Assembly (NCBI GenBank): GCA_003501665.1
Contig: DNOQ01000484.1
Location: 1,334-19,126 of the forward strand
DNA: 17,793 nt
Direction: 5' to 3'
Source of the DNA: Bacteroidales bacterium
Lineage (GTDB): Bacteria > Bacteroidota > Bacteroidia > Bacteroidales > VadinHA17
This document shows, one piece after another, positions 1-6,186 of this stretch. A program made the translations under genes and the position numbers. Below the pieces are notes generated by a model. The model saw only the letters and a program-made list of their open reading frames with translations, did no database searches and had not been told where the DNA came from. Each line of letters begins with the position of its first letter. Within the stretch, counting starts at the first letter, position 1.

Positions 1-60
1 AATTTTAATGTATCAGTGCGATTTTTGGATTATATTTACACTATCGGATGAGCGATAAAA

Positions 61-501
61 GGCTGCTCAAAAGATGTGGAGCCGGTTTAGGTTTCTTAAC
101 TGAAGCAAAATCCGGATCGGTCAGACCTCCGGGTCTGCACATCAGGAGAGCCGGGGTCTGAGCGAAAGGACCAAAAGTCCCGGATGTCTCAGCAGGTCGC
201 TGAAAATCGGTAACGTTCTTTCAAAAACCGGGTCACAGGGCTTCAGGAAAACGAAGGGCTTCGGTCACAAGCAACCTGAAACCGGCGCCATTTCCTTCGG
301 GAACTGACTACGGAGCCTGAATGACACACCGTCCCGGAAAATCCTTCCGAAAGGAGGGAACAAAAGGACAGCCGGATGGTTCTGCCATAAAAAGCAGAAC
401 CGTAAAGCCATGGGTTACAAACACAGATCGTAAGACCTGTTATGTAACCGGCCATAATAACAGTAATCCGACGCCGTAAGCAGCTTCGGCAGCAAACGAC
501 G
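61..501 (+). ncRNA. Large structured RNA, HEARO / IscB omega-RNA-like
   Basis: No protein gene fits here, but the plus strand is packed with short stable hairpins: 122-137 (6 bp, TCCG loop), 168-180 (GGAC/GTCC), 342-359 (7 pairs, GAAA loop), 378-401 (8 perfect pairs), 413-449 (7-bp stem GGTTACA/TGTAACC enclosing a smaller hairpin with a GTAA loop) and 473-490 (GCCG/CGGC plus AAG/CTT). GNRA-type loops on the plus strand, and a strong inverted repeat with T-rich flank at 502-544, fix the orientation. Single-stranded blocks such as GGTCACAGGGCTT (231-243), a second GGTCACAAG (263-271) and GGGAACTGAC (299-308) remind me of the HEARO class, the guide-carrying RNA of IscB (OMEGA) elements. That assignment is from memory of the family, not a search. 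No IscB/HNH reading frame follows, so this would be a stand-alone RNA. Alternatives are another ornate RNA class or the remnant of a mobile element. Both ends are approximate. Confidence 0.5.
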
Positions 502-544
502 AATGGGAACTACTCCACGTGAATAGTTCCCATTATTGTTTTAT
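502..544 (+). terminator. Perfect 11-bp inverted repeat with T-rich tail
   Basis: AATGGGAACTA (502-512) and TAGTTCCCATT (524-534) pair perfectly around an 11-base loop, and ATTGTTTTATA follows. This looks like an intrinsic terminator for the structured RNA upstream. If the RNA is part of an IS200/IS605-related element, the same hairpin could instead be the right-end hairpin recognised by the transposase; the sequence alone does not decide. Confidence 0.55.
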
Positions 545-584
545 ACCACCGTCCTTGCGAGGAGCGCAGCGACGAAGCAACCCG
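545..584. repeat. 40-bp dispersed repeat, copy 1
   Basis: This 40-base unit is identical to 611-650. Its core TTGCGAGGAGCGCAGCGACG is a sequence type I recognise as recurring between genes in many unrelated bacteria, with TTGC and GCAA at the ends of an imperfect palindrome. It lies between the structured RNA and ubiD. The copies are 66 bases apart, a multiple of three, so both read through as the same peptide, which produces a misleading upstream extension of the ubiD frame. Confidence 0.85.
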
Positions 585-610
585 CCCCGCACCCTGCAAT
601 TTACCGTACA

Positions 611-650
611 ACCACCGTCCTTGCGAGGAGCGCAGCGACGAAGCAACCCG
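611..650. repeat. 40-bp dispersed repeat, copy 2
   Basis: Exact second copy of the unit at 545-584, separated from it by 26 unrelated bases. It ends 24 bases before the putative ubiD -7 element. Perfect identity suggests recent duplication or recent insertion of both copies. Confidence 0.85.
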
Positions 651-673
651 TTCCGATTAATTCATATTTCTCG

Positions 674-681
674 TATCTTTG
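674..681 (+). promoter_or_regulatory. Bacteroidetes-type -7 element of ubiD
   Basis: TATCTTTG matches the Bacteroidetes -7 consensus TAnnTTTG. It lies 17 bases before the ATG at 699, giving a short leader. No convincing TTTG -33 box is seen 19-21 bases upstream. Its position inside the longer upstream reading frame argues that translation begins at 699, not 519. Confidence 0.5.
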
Positions 682-698
682 CCAATTATCCGATATCT

Positions 699-2588
699 AT
701 GCCCCTCTCAGGTCTCACAGGTTTTATCTCTTCCCTCGAAAAAGCAAATGAACTCCTCAGGATCAGGGAATTCGTTGATCCTCTTCTGGAGATTACGGAA
801 ATAACAGACCGTATTACCAAATCTGGTGGCAAAGCTCTTCTTTTTGAAAATAATGGTACCCGTTTTCCTGTTCTTATAAATGCTTTCGGTTCTGAAAAAC
901 GGATGGCTATGGCACTTGGTCGGAACCATCCTGAAGAAATTGCTGAAGAAATTACAGAGCTCTTCAATGAACTGACCGGGAGAAAAGGAAGTTTATTTGA
1001 AAAGATCCGTTCATTACCACGATTGTTAAAGATATCAGGATATTTTCCTGCGGTTTCACGAGGCAGGGGAGAATGTCAGCAGATAATTCACAGGGATCCC
1101 GATCTGAATATTTTACCGGTCCTGAAATGCTGGCCCCACGATGGCGGACGTTTTATAACCCTGCCAGTTGTTCATACAGTAAATCCTGTTACCCGAAAAA
1201 CAAATGCAGGCATGTACAGGATGCAGATACTTGATAATAAACGTACCGCGATGCACTGGCAGAGACATAAGACAGGAGCTTCTCATTTTGAGGAGTGGAA
1301 AAAAACCGGGAGAAAAATGCCAGTAACCGTAACTCTGGGAGGAGATCCGGTATATACTTATTCTGCTACTGCCCCTCTGCCTGAAAATGTCGATGAATAT
1401 ATTCTGGCCGGTTTTCTGAGAAAGAAAAAGGTAAAACTCGTAAAATGTCTTACAAATGAATTAGCGGTACCTTCCGATGCCGATATAGTCATTGAGGGCT
1501 ATGTTGATCCCTCTGAGGCTCCGGTACTGGAAGGTCCCTTTGGCGACCATACGGGATTCTATTCACTTGCTGACTGGTATCCCGCTTTTCATATTACCTG
1601 TATCACACACAGGAAGGATGCTGTATATCCTGCGACGATAGTCGGTATCCCTCCTCAGGAGGATGCCTGGCTTACCAGGGCAACCGAAAAAATTTTTCTT
1701 GCCCCGCTCAGGCTTGCTCTCCAGCCCGAGACAGAAGATTTTCATATGCCTGATGCCGGAGTTGCACATAACCTTGTAATTGTAAAGATCAGGAAAACAT
1801 ATCCCGGACAGGGTAAAAAGGTTATCAGTGCCCTCTTTGGTGCAGGACAGATGATGTTTACAAAATATCTTGTTGTGGTCAGCGGAGATGTTGATATAAG
1901 GAACTACAGGGAATTACTGAGACATGTAATCATAAATACCGGTTTCCGTAAAGACTTTATGTTTGCAGGGGGGCCACTTGATGTACTTGATCATGCAGCT
2001 GATACAAGTTCAACGGGAGGTAAGCTGGGAATAGATGCCACCATTAAGTTCAAGGAGGAATCGTCAGAAAGCCATTCCCCGGAGCCATTCCCTGAAGATA
2101 AATTAATGGAGCTGCAGGAGAGGTATAAGGATACAATTTCTTCCGTAAATCTCCTTGCCGGATACCCGGTTATAGCGGCTGGCATTAAACAGTATGCCGA
2201 TCCGGCTGCCGTTGAGAAAGCAAAGAATATCTTTTCGGATCCCGGTATCAGAAATAGTTGCAGTCTTGTACTTATCTCAGACGATACGGTGGATATTTCG
2301 GACTGGTTTATGGTCGTATGGCAGGTACTGGGGAACACTGATCCCGGTCGCGATCTTTTCTTTCTCTCCGATAATACACTTTTTATTGATGGTACGATAA
2401 AAGCTTTCAGTCAGGGTGGTTTTACCCGTATATGGCCGAACATTGTCTGTTCAGGAGAAGATACCATAAAAGCTGTCGATATGAAATGGAAATCACTCGG
2501 GATAGGTCCTGTGATACCTTCACCTTCGCTAAAGAACCGGAAAATGGTTCATGGCGAAAATGCAGAAATCAGAATTGCCGGGAAGTAA
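699..2588 (+). CDS. UbiD-family decarboxylase
   Basis: This 629-residue protein belongs to the UbiD family, which uses prenylated FMN to decarboxylate (or carboxylate) aromatic and unsaturated acids, for example in quinone synthesis. Visible hallmarks are the block around NAGMYRMQ with following HWQRHK (cofactor and metal region), IVIEGYV with E266, and the family signature EGPFGDHTG at 278-286. About 630 residues is longer than the roughly 490 of E. coli UbiD and fits the long form I associate with Bacteroidetes. The start at 699 is chosen because the conserved N-terminus begins there (MPLSGLTGF); the open frame to 519 runs through two copies of a non-coding repeat. No UbiX or other quinone gene is nearby, so the substrate (menaquinone precursor or another aryl acid) is not assigned. 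The stop is immediately followed by the stop of the opposing kinase gene. Confidence 0.9.
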   Translation: MPLSGLTGFISSLEKANELLRIREFVDPLLEITEITDRITKSGGKALLFENNGTRFPVLINAFGSEKRMAMALGRNHPEEIAEEITELFNELTGRKGSLFEKIRSLPRLLKISGYFPAVSRGRGECQQIIHRDPDLNILPVLKCWPHDGGRFITLPVVHTVNPVTRKTNAGMYRMQILDNKRTAMHWQRHKTGASHFEEWKKTGRKMPVTVTLGGDPVYTYSATAPLPENVDEYILAGFLRKKKVKLVKCLTNELAVPSDADIVIEGYVDPSEAPVLEGPFGDHTGFYSLADWYPAFHITCITHRKDAVYPATIVGIPPQEDAWLTRATEKIFLAPLRLALQPETEDFHMPDAGVAHNLVIVKIRKTYPGQGKKVISALFGAGQMMFTKYLVVVSGDVDIRNYRELLRHVIINTGFRKDFMFAGGPLDVLDHAADTSSTGGKLGIDATIKFKEESSESHSPEPFPEDKLMELQERYKDTISSVNLLAGYPVIAAGIKQYADPAAVEKAKNIFSDPGIRNSCSLVLISDDTVDISDWFMVVWQVLGNTDPGRDLFFLSDNTLFIDGTIKAFSQGGFTRIWPNIVCSGEDTIKAVDMKWKSLGIGPVIPSPSLKNRKMVHGENAEIRIAGK

Positions 2589-2615
2589 TCAGATGTATTT
2601 TCTGATCTTTTCTAT
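2588..2615 (+). terminator. Candidate terminator hairpin after ubiD
   Basis: ATCAGA (2588-2593) and TCTGAT (2601-2606) form a 6-bp stem with a 7-base loop, followed by CTTTTCTAT. It starts on the last base of the ubiD stop codon and lies inside the 3' end of the convergent kinase gene. The stem is AT-rich and short, so this is tentative. Confidence 0.35.
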
Positions 2616-3935
2616 CAGTACCGATGGTTGAAAAGGTTTGCTTATATAGTCATCTATTCCTGCCGAAATACACTTCTCCTTATCACCCAGCATTGCATTT
2701 GCAGTTATAGCTACGATCGGGATATGTGAATCAGTACCGGCTTCGAGAGCCCTGATCCTTTCTGCAGCTATCAGGCCGCTCATTACAGGCATCTGGATAT
2801 CCATCAGTATGATATCATAATTGGAAGCACTTATTTTATCGAGCGCTTCCATCCCGTTGGATGCGGTATCTATACTGTTTACCAGTGGCTTAAGTGTAAG
2901 CATGGTAATCTTCTGGTTAATAAGGTTATCCTCTACAAGAAGGATATTAACATCCTTGAGCTCACGGAATACTTTGTGCCTCTTTTCCACCTCCGGACTA
3001 TCAGGAGGCACAATCTTAAGCCTCCGTTCGGTTACTGCCATTGTAAACGGAAGGCTTATATTGAGAACGGAATAATCCTGCCCGAGTTCCTGGCTGAAAA
3101 GACCTCTTCTGTTTGTAATAAGCCTGGCTGCAAGGCTGTGCTGCAATTCTTTTTCGTTAATAAGAGCAATATTATTATCAGTTCTGATCCTCAATCCAAC
3201 AAAAACCTCGCTTCCTGTCTCCCGGATCTTTTTAACATCTATCACGACTTTTACGGATTTCCCCGAATCCTGGTTTTCAATATTATTGAAAATGTCGAGC
3301 AGGATCTGTTTCAGAATTATGGGATCGCCGGAACAATCAAAATCAAAATATTCTTTCTTGTTAAGGGTGAAATCTATTCTCGATTTATCCTTCAGGCTAT
3401 ATAGTTCAATTGTATTCTGTATAGTTGATAAAAGATTGAACCTTATATGTTTTCTTGTCTCAAAGCTCAGACTTTGTGCCGACTGCATGGTCAGTTCGTT
3501 CACTGATGTGACCATATTCTTTGTGGATGCCACAAATGTTTCGAGGAGGTCTTTTTCCTTCTGGCTGAGACCTGATTGTAAAAGCATATCTGTTATGATA
3601 ACCAGGTTATTCAGAGGTTCCCGTATTTTATGGCTGAAGTCATTAATAACTGTATCCTTTCTTTCATTTGCTGATGAAACATCTTTGACAAGGTTCCTTA
3701 TTGAGTACAATAATTTCGTAACCTGTGTTGAGAGAAACAAGCCTATAATTGCGGGAATTATTATAAGGATGCCTGCGATCAGTTTAAGATTAAACAGAAT
3801 CATCAATACAGCCAGTATCAGCAGGGATATGGCGGTATAGAAAAAAGTCTCTATTCTTTTTCTGTGATTTTCATAAAATTCCTCGGGCTGGTGGTCTGAA
3901 TCCACATTAGGGTTTGCCCCTGTTTCTTTTAGCAT
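2589..3935 (-). CDS. Membrane hybrid histidine kinase with degenerate ATPase domain
   Basis: A 448-residue sensor protein. Two hydrophobic segments lie near residues 32-50 and 52-70 with almost no periplasmic loop. A HisKA dimerisation domain follows, with phospho-acceptor H102 in FSHKIREPL. The next region has the shape of a HATPase domain (an N-box-like stretch near 205-220 and an ending ISLPF near 293-297), but the DxGxG and GxGxG nucleotide-binding motifs are not recognisable. The C-terminal receiver domain (about 330-445) is intact, with the acidic pair after ILLVED, phospho-acceptor D379 in LMDIQMP and K433 in SKPF. It may therefore depend on another kinase or act as a relay or scaffold. 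The start is the ATG at 3935; an in-frame GTG at 3959 would add eight residues. The stop (2589-2591) abuts the ubiD stop. Stimulus and partner are unknown. Confidence 0.85.
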   Translation of the reverse strand: MLKETGANPNVDSDHQPEEFYENHRKRIETFFYTAISLLILAVLMILFNLKLIAGILIIIPAIIGLFLSTQVTKLLYSIRNLVKDVSSANERKDTVINDFSHKIREPLNNLVIITDMLLQSGLSQKEKDLLETFVASTKNMVTSVNELTMQSAQSLSFETRKHIRFNLLSTIQNTIELYSLKDKSRIDFTLNKKEYFDFDCSGDPIILKQILLDIFNNIENQDSGKSVKVVIDVKKIRETGSEVFVGLRIRTDNNIALINEKELQHSLAARLITNRRGLFSQELGQDYSVLNISLPFTMAVTERRLKIVPPDSPEVEKRHKVFRELKDVNILLVEDNLINQKITMLTLKPLVNSIDTASNGMEALDKISASNYDIILMDIQMPVMSGLIAAERIRALEAGTDSHIPIVAITANAMLGDKEKCISAGIDDYISKPFQPSVLIEKIRKYI

Positions 3936-3983
3936 AACTACCGGGTATTGACAAAACACAAAATCCTTTTATCGACATCATCG

Positions 3984-3991
3984 CAAATTTA
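3984..3991 (-). promoter_or_regulatory. -7 element of the kinase gene
   Basis: Read on the minus strand this is TAAATTTG, a match to TAnnTTTG. It is about 49 bases upstream of the kinase ATG and lies within the 14-base inverted repeat shared with the divergent promoter at 4050-4057. No clear -33 box is seen. Confidence 0.45.
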
Positions 3992-4049
3992 ATGAAAATA
4001 TATGATAAATATACATTTCATTAAATTTCCGGGCTTTCATGTAATTCAT

Positions 4050-4057
4050 TAAATTTG
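4050..4057 (+). promoter_or_regulatory. -7 element for the exported-protein operon
   Basis: TAAATTTG matches TAnnTTTG and lies 34 bases before the ATG at 4092. It is inside the right copy of the 14-base inverted repeat. A TTTG sequence nearer the gene (4074-4077) lacks the TA at the correct distance. Confidence 0.45.
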
Positions 4058-4091
4058 CAAATGCGGTACGATATTTGCACAAAACAAATTA

Positions 4092-4865
4092 ATGACTACA
4101 GTGATGAAGAAATTGTTCGGAAAATTTGCTTTAGTTGCTTTATTTCTTTCTGTAATACACGTCCTTCCCGCAACAGGGCAAGGCCGGGAAGATATGGCTA
4201 AGTACACTTCTGATTTCAGGTTCAGGGATGGGATTTACGTTAATTTTGATCAGGTAAAGACGAACAGACCGATTCCTAAAGCTAAAATTCTGACATCGGT
4301 CGATTATAATGATAAAGATTTTTTCAGGGAGCTTCTGAAATCGGATAAAATCTATTTTTATGATAATATGGGTATAAGGCAGGAAGTTGCCAAAAACGAT
4401 ATCTGGGGTTATGCCCGTAACGGTGTGTTATATATACAGGTTCAGGGTAACTATAACAGGATCACCTTTGTAGGCAGTATCAGTCATTTTGTCGCCGATA
4501 TCATGACTTACGACCCGAGGTATTCCGGCTATCCTTATGGTTACGGATATTATGACCCATATTATTATTCACCATATTATTATTCGCCTTACAGTTATTA
4601 CGGTAATTACTATTCACCTTACGGATCATATTATTCTCCATATTCAAGGAACATGGCACGGAGTGAGATCAAACAGTTTATTGTGGATTTCGATACAGGG
4701 AAAGTCCTGGACTTTGATATGGAAAATACCGAACTGCTTCTAATGAAGGATGCACAATTATATGAGGAATATGTCAGGCTTCCCAGGAAGAAAAAGAAAG
4801 AGCTGATGTTTGTGTATATCCGTAAGTTCAATGAAAAAAATCCTCTCTATTTGCCTGTTAATTAA
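4092..4865 (+). CDS. Exported protein with Tyr/Ser/Pro-rich insert, unknown function
   Basis: I do not recognise a family for this 257-residue protein. A signal peptide is clear: Met-Lys-Lys, a hydrophobic core, and an ALA-like region ending near TGQG, so it should be periplasmic or surface-exposed. The start may be the ATG at 4092 or the ATG at 4104, which gives the more typical MKKLFGKF beginning. A roughly 130-residue globular part precedes a low-complexity stretch (about 145-187) built around YYSPY units with many Tyr, Gly, Ser and Pro. After it come a short folded-looking segment and a Lys-rich basic patch (RLPRKKKKE) near 230. The gene is followed after nine bases by another exported protein, so the two probably form an operon. 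Confidence 0.75.
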   Translation: MTTVMKKLFGKFALVALFLSVIHVLPATGQGREDMAKYTSDFRFRDGIYVNFDQVKTNRPIPKAKILTSVDYNDKDFFRELLKSDKIYFYDNMGIRQEVAKNDIWGYARNGVLYIQVQGNYNRITFVGSISHFVADIMTYDPRYSGYPYGYGYYDPYYYSPYYYSPYSYYGNYYSPYGSYYSPYSRNMARSEIKQFIVDFDTGKVLDFDMENTELLLMKDAQLYEEYVRLPRKKKKELMFVYIRKFNEKNPLYLPVN

Positions 4866-4874
4866 TAATAAAAA

Positions 4875-5726
4875 ATGAAGAAAATCATTCCTGCACTGCC
4901 TCTGGTATTTATTTCTGTATTACTCGGAGGCCAGGCGCCTTTCCCGGGCAGAAATGAAATAAAGCAATTTACATCATCCAAAACATGTGTCGTCCTTGAA
5001 GATGATGATTTTTCTTTTTTCAATTCATTTATAAAAAAAGCAATGAAAGCTTACTGGACATTAACTCCTTATGAGTTCATCGATCATGATGAGTTCAGCC
5101 GGAGGAGAAATAAACCGGACTATTCTTTTATAATGCTTACCGAAACGACTGTGGACAGGGATAAATCGAATTCGGCATTTAATTTTTTGAATCTTGTTCA
5201 GGGGAAAAATGTCAGGAACATAAATGACATGCCTGAAATATGTGCTTTACCATTGTCATGTGCAAGCGAAGACGATCTTGATTACGGATATAAGCTTGGT
5301 GCATTTTTATTGTTCATGCAGAAACATGCCATGCTGATAATTGAAGATCCGACAAAAACGGGAAGGAGATATCTCAGATTCTATAATGAAAATATCCCGC
5401 AGCTTGTCGGCAGGAAAATCCTTGCCAGGCAGGAAGACCTTTCACGGACTGTAGGAGACATAGACAAGATCAGAGCCATTTATTCGGGAGAGTTTGAGAT
5501 CGTGACCGAAGAAGAAATTGTAAAAGCAATTGAAACAAAAACTCCCGGAACTGTTGTTCTTCATAAAGTAGCTCCTGCAGGTGATGTAAGTGAGGGGTAT
5601 TGTTTCAAAATGCTGATCGGGACAGATGATGCCACTATGTATTATTATAATTCACATGCCATAGATCAAATGAATCCTAACGGATTGCTTCCTGCCGATC
5701 TGAAGCGTCTGGCGAGATTTAACTGA
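4875..5726 (+). CDS. Exported protein of unknown function
   Basis: A 283-residue protein with an N-terminal signal peptide (MKKIIPALPLVFISVLLGGQ), so probably periplasmic. I recognise no catalytic motif. The body contains a segment YGYKLGAFLLFMQKHAMLII (about 138-157) hydrophobic enough to be a buried helix, and a C-terminal region with the motif YCFKMLIGTDDATMYYYNSH. It starts nine bases after the stop of the Tyr-rich exported protein, which suggests co-transcription and possibly a shared role at the cell envelope. Confidence 0.75.
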   Translation: MKKIIPALPLVFISVLLGGQAPFPGRNEIKQFTSSKTCVVLEDDDFSFFNSFIKKAMKAYWTLTPYEFIDHDEFSRRRNKPDYSFIMLTETTVDRDKSNSAFNFLNLVQGKNVRNINDMPEICALPLSCASEDDLDYGYKLGAFLLFMQKHAMLIIEDPTKTGRRYLRFYNENIPQLVGRKILARQEDLSRTVGDIDKIRAIYSGEFEIVTEEEIVKAIETKTPGTVVLHKVAPAGDVSEGYCFKMLIGTDDATMYYYNSHAIDQMNPNGLLPADLKRLARFN

Positions 5727-5774
5727 TGCATCATAGAATAAAAACTGCCGTCTTTGCAATAAACAATCAATCCA

Positions 5775-6131
5775 ATGGAAGAGGTCAGAATTTTACCGGA
5801 ATCTGAAAGGAACTGGGCTATGCTTTGTCACCTTTCATCCTTTGCAGGTTATTTTTTCCCGTTTGGGGGAATTATCGGTCCGCTTGTCTGTTGGTTATCG
5901 AAAAAAGATGAATCAAGATGGGTTGATGAGAATGGAAAAACCTCGCTGAATTTTCAGTTATCGATATTACTGTATATGGTCCTCGCAATACCTCTTTGTT
6001 TTATTATTATCGGCATTTTCATCATTGCATTCCTTTCCATACTTGAGGTAATCTGTGTAATCATTGCATCTGTCAAAGCTTCAAAAGGGGAGAGATACCG
6101 GTATCCGTTATCAATACCTTTCATTCAGTAA
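5775..6131 (+). CDS. DUF4870-type small membrane protein
   Basis: This 118-residue protein has the layout of the DUF4870 (Tic20-like) family: NWAMLCHLSSFAGYFFPFGGIIGPLVCWL near the N-terminus, a conserved charged loop with ENGKTSLNFQLS near residues 54-65, and two further hydrophobic helices. It should be an inner-membrane protein. The function of the family is not established. It lies 48 bases after the upstream exported-protein gene and could be the last gene of that unit. A sequence CGTCTTTG about 30 bases before the start is only a partial -7 match. Confidence 0.8.
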   Translation: MEEVRILPESERNWAMLCHLSSFAGYFFPFGGIIGPLVCWLSKKDESRWVDENGKTSLNFQLSILLYMVLAIPLCFIIIGIFIIAFLSILEVICVIIASVKASKGERYRYPLSIPFIQ

Positions 6132-6144
6132 CAAAAGATTTTCT

Positions 6145-6152
6145 TACTTTTG
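6145..6152 (+). promoter_or_regulatory. -7 element of hisS
   Basis: TACTTTTG matches TAnnTTTG and overlaps the first unit of the heptamer array. It lies 34 bases before the hisS ATG. No -33 box is clear. Confidence 0.4.
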
Positions 6153-6181
6153 TCTTTTGTCTTTTATCTTTTGTCTTTTGT
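6147..6181 (+). repeat. Five tandem CTTTTGT heptamers before hisS
   Basis: Five head-to-tail heptamers occupy 6147-6181: CTTTTGT, CTTTTGT, CTTTTAT, CTTTTGT, CTTTTGT. One base differs in the middle unit. The array ends five bases before the hisS ATG and begins inside the putative -7 element, so it forms almost the whole untranslated leader. Copy-number change by slippage would alter leader length in steps of seven bases. Confidence 0.9.
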
Positions 6182-6186
6182 CTTAC

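Larger units (their letters stand above)
3983..4058. promoter_or_regulatory. Inverted and direct repeats over divergent promoters
   Basis: GCAAATTTAATGAA (3983-3996) is the exact reverse complement of TTCATTAAATTTGC (4045-4058). A third copy, TTCATTAAATTT, lies at 4017-4028 in the second orientation. The two outer copies each contain a -7 element, one facing each gene; the middle copy lacks the terminal TTTG. This arrangement could be a shared operator, or a duplicated promoter core. Confidence 0.5.

Noticed and set aside
243..455. Open frame of 70 codons on the minus strand
   Set aside because: It lies wholly within the hairpin-rich region, has no recognisable domain or ribosome-binding signal, and is explained by the structured RNA on the other strand.
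1..500. Group II intron, RNase P RNA or tmRNA as identity of the structured RNA
   Set aside because: I see no group II domain V signature, no GAGGAAAGTCCGGGC-type RNase P block, and no tRNA-like ends of tmRNA.
545..650. CRISPR array
   Set aside because: Only two repeat copies with one 26-base spacer, no cas genes, and the unit is a known type of dispersed intergenic repeat.
519..698. N-terminal extension of the UbiD frame
   Set aside because: The extra 60 residues are translations of two 40-bp repeats and of a terminator-like hairpin; a -7 promoter element lies inside, and the family's N-terminus begins at 699.
6064..6186. N-terminal extension of HisRS, overlapping the DUF4870 gene
   Set aside because: It would encode the end of the previous gene in another frame and the heptamer array; the conserved HisRS start is PSIPKGTRDF just after 6187.
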